The translations under genes were made by a program, and so were the position numbers. From the NCBI GenBank assembly GCA_049515175.1, contig JBEKUI010000056.1, forward strand, positions 1 through 19,802: a DNA stretch of 19,802 nt. Direction: 5' to 3'. The stretch comes from JACQNR01 sp049515175. GTDB lineage: Bacteria > Acidobacteriota > Terriglobia > UBA7540. This document shows, piece after piece, positions 6,235 to 14,061 of the stretch. Numbering within the stretch: the stretch's first letter is position 1; each line of letters starts with the position of its first letter. The notes under the pieces were generated by a model that worked only from the letters and a program-made list of their open reading frames with translations, was not told the DNA's origin and made no database searches.

Positions 6235-7437
6235 ATGGAATTTATCTGCAAAGTCGGAACCGCGTCGGGCAAGGTGGTTAGCCAGACGGAGGAGGCGCTG
6301 TCGGAGGCGGAACTCCGCCAGCGGCTGGCGGCGGCGGGTTACTACGTCTTTTCGATTCATCCCCGGGAACTCATCAAGGCCAAGCTCAGCAGCATGCGCG
6401 GCGGGCGCATTCGGCCCGACGATTTCCTGATTTTCAATCAGCAGTTCCTTACCCTTTCGAAATCGGGCCTGCCGCTCCAGACTTCGCTGGAGTTGCTGTC
6501 GCGCCAGACGCGCAGCGAGGAGTTGCGGGCCGCCATCGAGAATGTGCACGAGCGCGTGCGCGCTGGGGCCCTGCTCTCCGAGGCCTTCGAGGCGGCCGGA
6601 AAATTCCCCAAGATCTATTCCGCCACGATGCGCGCCGGCGAGCGCAGCGGCAGCCTGGACAAGGTTCTGGCGCAGTACGTAGTCTATCAGAAGACCTCAA
6701 GAACGTTCCGCAAGAAGTTTATTTCGGCGCTCATCTACCCGGCCTTTCTCATGGTGTTTCTCTCGGCCCTGATTTCGTTTGTCATTACATTTATTGTGCC
6801 CCGCTTCGCGCTGCTTTACGCCGACCTGAACGTCGAATTGCCGCCCTTGACACGGTTTATGATTGAATTCTCGATGCAGGTGAAGAGCCTCGGCCCGCTG
6901 GTGCTCGTCGGCATTGCCGGGATGGCGCTCATTCTGCGTGGGGCCTGGCAGTCGGAGCGCACGCGCCTCGCCTGGGACAGGGTCAAGTTCCGCCTGCCTA
7001 TCGCCGGGAGCCTGCTGCTCAAGTTTTCGGTGGCGGAGTTCGCGCGTACTTTGAGTACGTTGCTGCAGGGAGGGATTCCCATCGTCCCGGCGCTCGAGAC
7101 GGCGCGGGAGTCGGTCACCAGCCCGCTCCTCGCCCAGGCCATTGGCCACGCCCAGACGGACGTCACGGGAGGGCGTTCGCTGAGCGGCAGCCTGCGCGCC
7201 ACCGGATTCTTCCCCGCCATCGCCCTGGATATGCTGGAGGTGGGCGAAGCCACTGGGGCCCTGCCCACCATGCTCGACGGCGTGGCGGAATTCTTTGAAG
7301 AAGACGTTAACATCGATCTGGCGACGCTTGTGGCACTCGTCGATCCATTGATGATTGCGTCCATCGCCGTCGTGGTGGCGTTCGTGCTGATTGCGTTTTA
7401 CCTGCCCCTCTTTTCGATGGCGGCGCAAGTGCATTGA
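6235..7437 (+). CDS. gspF: Type II secretion inner-membrane platform protein GspF
   Basis: A 400-residue polytopic inner-membrane protein of the GspF/PilC family, of usual length. It has an N-terminal cytoplasmic segment, then two homologous domains at about residues 63-186 and 265-388. Each contains the family pattern: FNQQFLTLSKSGLPLQTSLE with GERSGSLDKVL in the first, and FARTLSTLLQGGIPIVPALE with EVGEATGALPTMLDGVAEFFEEDV in the second. Predicted membrane helices lie at about 163-190, 218-236 and 365-395. It would link the ATPase GspE to pseudopilus growth. The ATG at 6235 lacks a clear Shine-Dalgarno sequence, and the sequence before it is word-repeat DNA. Confidence 0.95.
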   Translation: MEFICKVGTASGKVVSQTEEALSEAELRQRLAAAGYYVFSIHPRELIKAKLSSMRGGRIRPDDFLIFNQQFLTLSKSGLPLQTSLELLSRQTRSEELRAAIENVHERVRAGALLSEAFEAAGKFPKIYSATMRAGERSGSLDKVLAQYVVYQKTSRTFRKKFISALIYPAFLMVFLSALISFVITFIVPRFALLYADLNVELPPLTRFMIEFSMQVKSLGPLVLVGIAGMALILRGAWQSERTRLAWDRVKFRLPIAGSLLLKFSVAEFARTLSTLLQGGIPIVPALETARESVTSPLLAQAIGHAQTDVTGGRSLSGSLRATGFFPAIALDMLEVGEATGALPTMLDGVAEFFEEDVNIDLATLVALVDPLMIASIAVVVAFVLIAFYLPLFSMAAQVH

Positions 7438-7489
7438 CGTGGTTGTGGCGCCGGCCTTGAGGGCGGCGCTTCAGACCGGGAGAAAGACC

Positions 7490-9100
7490 ATGCAAGAGAC
7501 AACTCCGGATCTCGCGAAGGAAATGGAGCACGCTCGCGAGCTCGCGGAGCGCTACCACTTCGACTTTGTGGACTTGCGAGATTCCCGGCCCGACGCGGAC
7601 CTGCTCCGCACCCTGCCGCTGGACTTGATGGTGCGCTATCAGTTCTTGCCCCTTGAGGCGCATGATCACCAGCTCGTGGTGGCGGTGGGCGATCCGAGCG
7701 ATCTGGCGCGCCTGGACGAACTCGAGATGAAGCTCGACCGGCGCTTGGTGGTCCGCGTGGCGGCGCTCAGCCAGGTGCGCGAGTTCCTGAAGAAGACCGA
7801 GCCGTCGCAACGCGTTCTGGAACAGGCGACGGAAGAGTTTCGCCTCGACGTGATCCGCGACGAGGACGCCGGCGAGGAAGGCTTATCGCTCGAGCAGCTC
7901 GTCGAGGAGCGCTCCGCGAGCCCCATGATCCGTCTCGTGGATTCGATCATCTTTGCGGGACTGGAGCGCCGCGCCAGCGATATCCACATTGAGAGCCGCG
8001 ATAATTCGGTGGTGGTTAAGTACCGGATCGACGGCGTTCTGCAGCAGGCGATGGCGCCCCTGGCGCGCGAATTCCAGTCGAACCTCATCACCCGCATCAA
8101 GGTGATGTCGGAGCTCGACATCGCCGAGCGCCGCGTGCCCCAGGACGGCCGCTTCCGCATCCGCTACCGCGGCCGCCCCATCGACTTTCGTGTCTCGATC
8201 ATGCCCTCGGTCCACGGCGAGGACGCGGTGCTCCGCATTCTCGACAAGGAATCGCTGCACGAAAAGTTCCACCAGTTGCGCCTCGATATCCTGGGATTCG
8301 AAGAGCGCGAACTCAAGCGTCTGCGGCGCTTCATCCGCGAGCCCTACGGTATGGTACTGGTGACGGGGCCGACGGGCAGCGGGAAGACGACGACGCTATA
8401 TGCGGCCCTGAGCGAGATCAAGACGGACGAGGACAAGATCATCACCATCGAGGACCCGGTCGAATACCAGTTGCGCGGTGTGACGCAGATCCCGGTTAAC
8501 GAGAAGAAGGGACTGACGTTTGCGCGCGGCCTGCGCTCCATCCTCCGCCACGATCCTGACAAGATCATGGTGGGCGAGATTCGCGACAATGAGACCGCGC
8601 AGATTGCCATCCAGTCGGCGCTGACCGGCCATCTGGTTTTCACAACTGTCCACGCCAACAACGTCGTGGACGTACTCGGCCGCTTCCTGAACATGGGAGT
8701 GGAGGCTTACAACTTCGTCTCGGCGCTGAATTGTATCCTGGCGCAGCGGTTGTTGCGGACGATCTGCGAACACTGCAAGCAACGCGCCGATCCACCCCCG
8801 CGCGAGGCGCTGGAGGAGTCGGGCCTCGATCCGGTTGCCTGGGCGGAAGTTCAATTCTACGAGGGCCAGGGCTGCGCAAACTGCAGCCAGACGGGTTACC
8901 GCGGCCGGACGGCGATTGGTGAACTGCTGGCGCTCTCCGACCGTATTCGCGAGCTGATCCTCGACAAGCGGCCTTCCTCGGAAATCAAGCGCGTCGCCAA
9001 GCAGGAGGGAATGATCACGCTGCGCGAATCGGGGATCGAAAAGATCCGCCTCGGCCTCACCACCTTGAAGGAGATCAACAAGATTACTTTCGTGGAGTGA
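7490..9100 (+). CDS. gspE: Type II secretion / type IV pilus assembly ATPase GspE (PilB family)
   Basis: Cytoplasmic ATPase powering pseudopilus assembly. The ATG at 7490 follows GGGAGAAAG; a longer frame would overlap gspF. The 536-residue product starts with a MshEN/GspE N-terminal domain (about 20-110). The core has Walker A GPTGSGKTT (293-301), Asp box IITIEDPVEY (317-326), Walker B IMVGEIRD (359-366) and His box ALTGHLVFTTVHAN (377-390). The zinc-binding tetracysteine is complete: CEHC (426-429) and CANC (462-465), followed by GYRGRTAIGELL. All catalytic motifs look intact, so an active assembly ATPase is expected. It probably docks on GspF and on the PilM-like protein encoded next. Confidence 0.95.
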   Translation: MQETTPDLAKEMEHARELAERYHFDFVDLRDSRPDADLLRTLPLDLMVRYQFLPLEAHDHQLVVAVGDPSDLARLDELEMKLDRRLVVRVAALSQVREFLKKTEPSQRVLEQATEEFRLDVIRDEDAGEEGLSLEQLVEERSASPMIRLVDSIIFAGLERRASDIHIESRDNSVVVKYRIDGVLQQAMAPLAREFQSNLITRIKVMSELDIAERRVPQDGRFRIRYRGRPIDFRVSIMPSVHGEDAVLRILDKESLHEKFHQLRLDILGFEERELKRLRRFIREPYGMVLVTGPTGSGKTTTLYAALSEIKTDEDKIITIEDPVEYQLRGVTQIPVNEKKGLTFARGLRSILRHDPDKIMVGEIRDNETAQIAIQSALTGHLVFTTVHANNVVDVLGRFLNMGVEAYNFVSALNCILAQRLLRTICEHCKQRADPPPREALEESGLDPVAWAEVQFYEGQGCANCSQTGYRGRTAIGELLALSDRIRELILDKRPSSEIKRVAKQEGMITLRESGIEKIRLGLTTLKEINKITFVE

Positions 9101-9190
9101 GCAGCGCCGCCGTTTCACCGCGGTTTAGCCGGATCTTATGCTCTGCCGGTCGCTGGGAGAGAGGAGAGGCAGTGAGGTTGTTGGGAAGAA

Positions 9191-10165
9191 ATGTTTGAAG
9201 CGATTACCAGGCGGGTCATGGCGGTCACGCACGGCGGTGTGGCGCGGTTCACGCTGCCGCCGGTGATCTATGAAATTGCTCCGGGCTTCGTGGCCGGCTA
9301 CCGCCTGGAGGGTTCCGGCCGACAGGCGCGCAAGCTCCGTAGTCTTCGGCTGGCAGCCCTGCAAGCGCAAACGCTCGGACCGCACCTGAGCCACGCCAAC
9401 GTCGCAGACGCCGCTGATTTGCAGAGCGCCGCGGAAGGGCTCCTCGCCACGGTGGGAAACGGTGGCGGCCGCTACGGGCTCGTCCTGCCGGACGGCGCGG
9501 TCCGCGTCGCTATTCTCACATTTGAGACGCTGCCCGGCGATCCGCAGGAGGCTGAAGCGCTCATCCGCTGGAAAATGAAAGACAAGCTTCCTTATAGCCC
9601 CGACGAAGCACGCGCTTCCTTTCAGGTTCTGGCCCGGGAAGCGGGACTCGTGGAGGTTCTGGCCGTCGCAGTGCGGGCCGCGGTGCTGGCGGAGTACGAA
9701 GCGGCCTGGGTGGCGGCGAACGGCGGGCCGGCCTTGATCCTGCCTGCGACCGTGGCTTTGCTGCCCCTGCTGCCCGACGCTGGAGGGCGCGGGCAGCTTC
9801 TGCTTCACGTCTGCTCGAACTGGGTCACAGCCGTGGCGATTGCGAGCTCGCGACCCTGCGTCTGGCGCACGCGGGAGTTGGACGCCATGGCTCCTGAGAC
9901 CCATGCGCGGGACGCCGCCTCGGAAGCCGTGCGTGTGCTGGCCAGCGCTCGCGACCGCATGCAGGCCGATTTGAGCCGCGCCTGGCTATGCGCGCGTCCC
10001 TCCGTCGGACCCGATATGGTTGCCGCCATCAGCTCCGCGGTGGGTCGGCAAGTCGAGTTGGTGAGGCCGGGGGTGGAGCTCAGCGCGCTCCTCTCGCCGG
10101 ACAGCCGTGAGACATTTGCGCAGTTTGGCGCCCCCATCGCCGGTCTGGTAGCGAATGCAGGATAA
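9191..10165 (+). CDS. pilM: PilM-like (GspL cytoplasmic part-like) assembly protein
   Basis: A 324-residue protein starting at an ATG preceded by GGGAAGAA. It has the diverged actin-like fold pattern of PilM: a G-Y-R-L-E start strand, then RYGLVLPDGAVRVAILTFET, and EAEALIRWKMKDKLPYSPDE, the typical segment between the actin subdomains. The C-terminal third (QLLLHVCSNWVTAVAI, then a strand-helix run) matches the second half. PilM binds the N-terminus of PilN in the cytoplasm and connects the ATPase to the periplasmic PilN/PilO scaffold. Its position directly before pilN- and pilO-like genes supports this. Sequence conservation is low, so the call rests on motif plus context. Confidence 0.78.
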   Translation: MFEAITRRVMAVTHGGVARFTLPPVIYEIAPGFVAGYRLEGSGRQARKLRSLRLAALQAQTLGPHLSHANVADAADLQSAAEGLLATVGNGGGRYGLVLPDGAVRVAILTFETLPGDPQEAEALIRWKMKDKLPYSPDEARASFQVLAREAGLVEVLAVAVRAAVLAEYEAAWVAANGGPALILPATVALLPLLPDAGGRGQLLLHVCSNWVTAVAIASSRPCVWRTRELDAMAPETHARDAASEAVRVLASARDRMQADLSRAWLCARPSVGPDMVAAISSAVGRQVELVRPGVELSALLSPDSRETFAQFGAPIAGLVANAG

Positions 10166-10759
10166 ATGAAGGTCACACTTAATCTCGCCCGTCCTTCCAA
10201 CGTCCGTGAGCGCCACGGCCTGGCTTGGGCTGTTCCCAGCGGGCTGGCCGCCGCGCTGGTGCTGGCTTTGATGGGCGTGATGGCAGTGCGCGACTTCCGC
10301 GATTACCGGCGCGTCCGCCGGTCGGTGCTGGAGGTTCAGCAGGAAGAAGCGCGCGTGCGCGAGCAGGAAAATTCATTTCGTCAGGAGCTCGATCGCCCGC
10401 AACTCCGTGAGATCTACCGCCGGACGGGTTTCATCAACAACGTGATCGACAAAAAACAGTTCGCGATGACAGAACTTGTTGGGAAGGTCACTCCGCTGCT
10501 GCCGGGAGATGTGCGCCTCGACGGGCTTTCGATGACCCAGACCGACAAGGCGCGCGTCGTGCGCATGATCGTGACGTCCGACAAGGAGGAGTCGATCGAG
10601 AAATTTCTAATCCATCTCGAAGACTCGACGGATTTTGCCGACGTGACGATCATCAGCCAAGGCTTGGCGAAAGCGGGGGAGGACGCCGAGCCGGCCACCG
10701 TGGCTTGCACGGCCCGTTATGTGGCCGAGCCCGCACCGCAGAGCGCCGAGGGGCGCTAA
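10166..10759 (+). CDS. pilN: PilN-like inner-membrane assembly protein
   Basis: A 197-residue bitopic protein whose ATG directly follows the pilM-like stop (TAAATG). It opens with MKVTLNLARPSN, which fits the short cytoplasmic PilM-binding motif (INL-type) of PilN. One membrane helix (about 19-41) and a charged coiled coil (about 45-78) follow, then a ferredoxin-like periplasmic domain containing LLPGDVRLDGLSM and SIEKFLIHLEDSTDFADVTI. The last strands match the PilN/GspL pattern of sensing membrane-proximal pairs with PilO. Role: part of the alignment complex joining the ATPase side to the secretin. No odd features. Confidence 0.8.
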   Translation: MKVTLNLARPSNVRERHGLAWAVPSGLAAALVLALMGVMAVRDFRDYRRVRRSVLEVQQEEARVREQENSFRQELDRPQLREIYRRTGFINNVIDKKQFAMTELVGKVTPLLPGDVRLDGLSMTQTDKARVVRMIVTSDKEESIEKFLIHLEDSTDFADVTIISQGLAKAGEDAEPATVACTARYVAEPAPQSAEGR

Positions 10760-10763
10760 GACT

Positions 10764-11306
10764 ATGAGCCGCCGAAAGACTCTTGTCAGGATCGTGGAAG
10801 TTGTGGCCATCGCATTAGTTGTTCTCGACCTGGCGGTCTACTTTGCGGTGGTCCGCCCACTGCGAAGCCTGCGCGTCACGGAGGAGGTACGATACACGGC
10901 GGCGCGCGATCGTGTGAGGGAAGGGCAGGGACGCGTTGCCCGCCTGGAGAAGTTTAAGGAGGCGGTACCTGAAGCCGAAACGGAGCTCGGTGAGTTTCTC
11001 AACGATCACGTGCCGGAGCGCCGGCAAGGTTTTTCGCGGGCGGCGCGGCTGGTGCGCGAATTGAGCGAGAAGTCCAAAGTTCACCTGGCAAGCGTTTCTT
11101 ACCACTTGGTTCCCGGCAGCGATAATCCCCTCGCGCGGTTGGGATTGGAAGTCGAAGTGGATGGCTCTTTCGCCGGCGTCATGAGCTTTGCGCACGCGCT
11201 TGAAACCAGCGGGGAGTTCGTGTCATTGGGCGACTTCTCCTTCGAGCCAGGAGAGAGCCGCACCATCGCTCTGCGGATGGGCGCGGTACTTTATTTGCAG
11301 CCATGA
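10764..11306 (+). CDS. pilO: PilO-like inner-membrane assembly protein
   Basis: A 180-residue bitopic protein starting at the ATG 4 bases after the pilN-like stop. It has a membrane helix at about residues 9-30 and a coiled coil at about 36-65 (RVREGQGRVARLEKFKEAVP). A ferredoxin-like periplasmic domain follows with LARLGLEVEVDGSFAGVMSF and SGEFVSLGDFSFE. The order helix, coiled coil, ferredoxin-like fold is that of PilO/GspM, which pairs with PilN/GspL. Its stop overlaps the next ATG (ATGA). Sequence identity to named PilO proteins is weak; order in the operon supports the call. Confidence 0.75.
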   Translation: MSRRKTLVRIVEVVAIALVVLDLAVYFAVVRPLRSLRVTEEVRYTAARDRVREGQGRVARLEKFKEAVPEAETELGEFLNDHVPERRQGFSRAARLVRELSEKSKVHLASVSYHLVPGSDNPLARLGLEVEVDGSFAGVMSFAHALETSGEFVSLGDFSFEPGESRTIALRMGAVLYLQP

Positions 11307-11866
11307 AATCAAAATCGCACCTGGAAAAATGGGGATCCATCGGGCTGGGGCTTGTGTGTTTAATCCTCGTTGTAAACCTGGTGTTTCGCGGTGGGTTCAA
11401 GACTGGAAGCGCAAAGCCCGTAGCCCCGGTGCCCCGGCCGGCTCCTGCGGCCCGGGGTCAGGCGGAGGCGCAACGCCCACTCGATGATCTGGCCCGGTAC
11501 AACCCGGCCATACGCATGGACGTACTTGAACAGATTGCTGGCCGCCCTGAGGCTAAGATCGCTCGAGATCCCTTCGAGTTTGAGGCTCACGAACCACCGC
11601 CCAAGGCGCCGACTTCTGCGACGGCTGGTCCCGCCCCGCAGCCGGCGGCCCCTCAAGCCCCGCCTCCGCCGCCGCTCAAGGCCGTCGGCTACACGGAAAA
11701 GACGGGAGGGGCTCGCGAGGCGATCGTATCCCTCGATGACGAGCTTTTCGTGATTCACGAAGGCGAGACGTTCGCCAAGCGTTTTCGCGTCCTCAAGATC
11801 ACCCCCAATCAAGTTGAAATCAATGATGAGACTACGCAGCAAAACATCCGCCTGCCCTTCAGCTAG
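11303..11866 (+). CDS. PilP/GspC-like periplasmic connector protein
   Basis: A 187-residue protein translationally coupled to the pilO-like gene (ATGA overlap). It has one N-terminal membrane helix (about 11-28), a Pro/Ala-rich linker (about 38-122, with a PPPPP run near 121), and a C-terminal strand domain (about 125-185: LKAVGYTEKTGGAREAIVSL, then IHEGETFAKRFRVLKITPNQ). This fits the homology-region domain of PilP/GspC, which contacts the N0 domain of the secretin. The same L-x-x-x-G-x-x-E...A-I-V pattern is repeated three times in the first protein of this operon. GspC and PilP cannot be told apart from sequence alone. Confidence 0.7.
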   Translation: MKSKSHLEKWGSIGLGLVCLILVVNLVFRGGFKTGSAKPVAPVPRPAPAARGQAEAQRPLDDLARYNPAIRMDVLEQIAGRPEAKIARDPFEFEAHEPPPKAPTSATAGPAPQPAAPQAPPPPPLKAVGYTEKTGGAREAIVSLDDELFVIHEGETFAKRFRVLKITPNQVEINDETTQQNIRLPFS

Positions 11867-12620
11867 AGATCGTGAAGGGCCAAAATCACGGTGCCGAAGG
11901 GACGGCGGCTACGCGCTGGTCATCCTACTGATGCTCGCCACGGTGCTGCTCATCTCTCTGACCGCCGCCTTGCCGAGCATCTACACACAGGGTCAACGCG
12001 AGAAGGAAGAGGAACTGATCTTCCGTGGCAACGAATACGCCCGGGCGGTCGCCATGTACCGCCGCCAATTCCGGCGCTTTCCCACTTCAGTGAAGGATCT
12101 CGTGCGGACGAACGGTGTTCGTTTTCTTCGCCACGAGTACACTGACCCCATGACGCGGAAAGGGAAGTGGCGCTTCATTCATGCGGACGCCAGCGGAACT
12201 CCAATCGATTCGCGCACGTTCTCCCGTCCCAAGCCTCCCAAACCGCTCGGCGATAGCGGCTCCTCATCCTCGACTTCGCCTTCACCCTCGGATTCTTCCA
12301 CCGGTCCTGGGCCCGGCGCCGGCCAGGAAGGCGAATCTGGCGAGAAATCTTCCTTCTTTGGCGACAGCAAGGAAATCCGGGGAGCGTTCATTGTCGGCGT
12401 CGCGAGCACGAGCAACAAGAATTCCATTCGTGTTTACAACAACAAAACACGCTATAGCGATTGGGAGTTCTTGGGAATCGAAATGGGCGCGGGTGGAGGC
12501 ATGCCGGGGCAGGGCGGTGGAGTCACTCCGGGTGGACAACAGGGCAGGCCCGACTCAGGATTCGGGGGTCCAGGCCAGCAAGGTGGACTCCCCAACATGC
12601 CCCCATTGACGGCCCAGTAA
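11823..12620 (+). CDS. GspK-like minor pseudopilin lacking glutamate 5, with Gly-rich tail
   Basis: Overlaps the preceding gene by about 44 bases. ATGs at 11823 and 11826 are both possible, and a TTG lies at 11814. The leader is about 29 residues and basic, ending GG before YALVILLMLATVLLISLTAA. Mature position 5 is Ile, not Glu. The segment REKEEELIFRGNEYARAVAMY and TDPMTRKGKWRFI resembles pseudopilin/GspG-type proteins. A Ser/Pro/Gly-rich insert lies in the middle (residues about 145-175) and the last 40 residues are rich in Gly, Gln and Pro. Loss of Glu5 is typical of the tip pseudopilin GspK. It may cap the pseudopilus or hold its tip; this is inference. It is the last gene of the operon, followed by a short gap to a convergent gene. 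Confidence 0.65.
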   Translation: MMRLRSKTSACPSARDREGPKSRCRRDGGYALVILLMLATVLLISLTAALPSIYTQGQREKEEELIFRGNEYARAVAMYRRQFRRFPTSVKDLVRTNGVRFLRHEYTDPMTRKGKWRFIHADASGTPIDSRTFSRPKPPKPLGDSGSSSSTSPSPSDSSTGPGPGAGQEGESGEKSSFFGDSKEIRGAFIVGVASTSNKNSIRVYNNKTRYSDWEFLGIEMGAGGGMPGQGGGVTPGGQQGRPDSGFGGPGQQGGLPNMPPLTAQ

Positions 12621-12729
12621 GCCTCTCGATCATCACTGCAATCTTGCTGGATTTCTTGATAACACAAGGGGACATAGGAGGCCTCTTGCGCCGATGGGCA
12701 AGCGGTGAGGGGCGATGTGTCGCGGTATG

Positions 12730-13263
12730 CTACGCTGGGAGCTTGACCGTCCGGGCGGCACGGCGGTGATCGGCAAGCATGGCTAGCAGCGAACCGCGCG
12801 CGGATTCCTTGCACTGCACCGTGCACATGGAGACGGCAGTCAGCGACCGTACAAAATCATGCACGATGCGCTGATACCCGAGAATCGTAGCGGAGTCGGT
12901 GCCGTTGGCGTAAGCCCACGACCAGTCAGTGACCCACCTTATGAGTGAGCTCGCGTGCCGGAGCGGGCCACGTTGGGTAATCTGCTGGGGATCGGCGAGC
13001 TGGGCGAGGCAATCGGGCGCGGTAAGAAACACCAACCGTCCATTGCGCAGCAGCGTCTCCGTTTTCAGTCCGCTCTCCGTCAGGCTGCGTGCCAGATCTT
13101 TCAGGCACCCGGGTCCCGCCAGGGCGACCACTTGCTGGCCCATTTCCAGACCGGAGACCACGAACTGCAAGACTTCCGCCGGAGATTTATCTTTGCGAAC
13201 GACCAAACGACAGGATGAAGGATGGGGCGTCAGGACGCCCATCGGGGCAATGTCATGAGCCAT
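12730..13263 (-). CDS. MEDS-type (DcmR-like) sensory domain protein
   Basis: A 177-residue soluble protein matching the pattern of MEDS domains (methanogen/methylotroph DcmR sensory): SCRLVVRKDKSPAEVLQFVV, GLEMGQQVVALAGPGCLKDL, NGRLVFLTAPDCLAQL, then a helical end. Such domains accompany stress-response and anti-sigma networks. The divergent neighbour is a STAS anti-anti-sigma factor, so a shared signalling role is likely but inferred. No catalytic residues are recognised. The start is uncertain: the ATG at 13263 has no ribosome-binding site, and a second ATG lies at 13242. The tail is short and ends in KLPA. It converges with the secretion operon, about 110 bases away; no terminator is visible in the gap. 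Confidence 0.6.
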   Translation of the reverse strand: MAHDIAPMGVLTPHPSSCRLVVRKDKSPAEVLQFVVSGLEMGQQVVALAGPGCLKDLARSLTESGLKTETLLRNGRLVFLTAPDCLAQLADPQQITQRGPLRHASSLIRWVTDWSWAYANGTDSATILGYQRIVHDFVRSLTAVSMCTVQCKESARGSLLAMLADHRRAARTVKLPA

Positions 13264-13301
13264 ATGTTCATATGTTGACGGAATCCTGTTCGCGTGTCAA
13301 C
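13261..13301. promoter_or_regulatory. Repeat-rich control region between the MEDS and STAS genes
   Basis: CATATGTT occurs twice in tandem (13261-13268, 13269-13276), the first copy covering the MEDS start codon. It overlaps an inverted repeat GTTGAC (13274-13279) and GTCAAC (13296-13301) with 16 bases between. On the minus strand TTGACA (13295-13300) is a perfect -35 box; the best -10 near the expected spacing is weak (AACATA-like). The combination looks like an operator overlapping the MEDS promoter, which would place transcription start at or near the ATG. The rest of the gap to 13557 holds a TATAGT-like box (13307-13312) and no gene. Confidence 0.4.
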
Positions 13302-13557
13302 CACCGTATAGTTTCGCAAGAAATGGTATAGCATTTTTCGCTTTACTTTCGCGCCCGTTTGTGGCGTGTGAGGTTCTTCGCCGGCGTTCTCCTGAGCTCG
13401 AAGGGAGTCTACGAATAACCTGGTCGTCAAACGGCCCCATTCAATTAAAGGCAAGCTCCGGTCTTCCGGATTGAGGTGGCAAAACGAATCCGCAGGAATG
13501 AAGTTATTTGACATGCGAACCCGGGCTGATATGATGGCCCCTCAAGTGGAGGCGTTT

Positions 13558-13926
13558 ATGCAGCTTACCCTCAACACCAAAGCAAAACAGGGAGTGGTCG
13601 TCATTGAGGCGAACGGGCGATTGGTTTCCGGTGAGGAATGTGAGGCTTTCCGGAAACTGATTCGCGACTTATTGACGGCGGAACAGAATCGCATCCTGAT
13701 CAGCCTGGGCGACGTTATTCGTGTTGATAGCACGGGCATCGGCGCATTGGTCGAAGCGGTCATCCTTACGGCCAAAGAGGGAGGCCGGATCAAACTTTTT
13801 AATGTGCCGCGCCTGATTCGCAATATTCTTTCCACCCACCGGCTCTTGCAGGCCTTCGATATCTTCGAGACCGAAGACGAAGCACTGGCGAGTTACGCGA
13901 CCGAAGTTAAGAAGGCGGCCAGCTAG
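13558..13926 (+). CDS. STAS-domain anti-sigma factor antagonist
   Basis: A 122-residue single STAS domain, the usual size of SpoIIAA/RsbV-type proteins. The ATG at 13558 is chosen because GTGGAGGCG stands 7 bases before it; a frame reaching upstream to 13471 lacks such a signal. Strands QLTLNTKAKQGVVVIEANGR are followed by ISLGDVIRVDSTGIGALVEA. VDSTGIG carries the serine that in RsbV-type proteins is phosphorylated by an RsbW-like kinase. The unphosphorylated form releases a sigma factor by binding its anti-sigma kinase. No such kinase or sigma factor is encoded in this window. The divergent MEDS-type neighbour suggests a stress-sensing circuit. Confidence 0.9.
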   Translation: MQLTLNTKAKQGVVVIEANGRLVSGEECEAFRKLIRDLLTAEQNRILISLGDVIRVDSTGIGALVEAVILTAKEGGRIKLFNVPRLIRNILSTHRLLQAFDIFETEDEALASYATEVKKAAS

Positions 13927-14061
13927 TGCCGTTCGAGCTTGGTACGGCCGGAAATATCCGAGCATTCAGCTTCTGCGATCTCGAATCGAAACTGCCCCGA
14001 ACAGAAGGTCTTCACGCCTTTGCGACGCGAGAAACATTGGCTGCAGGGAGGTTGCATCTCC

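Noticed and set aside
13230..13514. Minus-strand frame of 94 codons across the MEDS/STAS gap
   Set aside because: No family pattern or ribosome-binding site, and it overlaps the MEDS start and the control region.
13926..13955. GCCGT...ACGGC hairpin after the STAS gene as a terminator
   Set aside because: Only 5 bp of stem and no T-run follow, so it is too weak to call.
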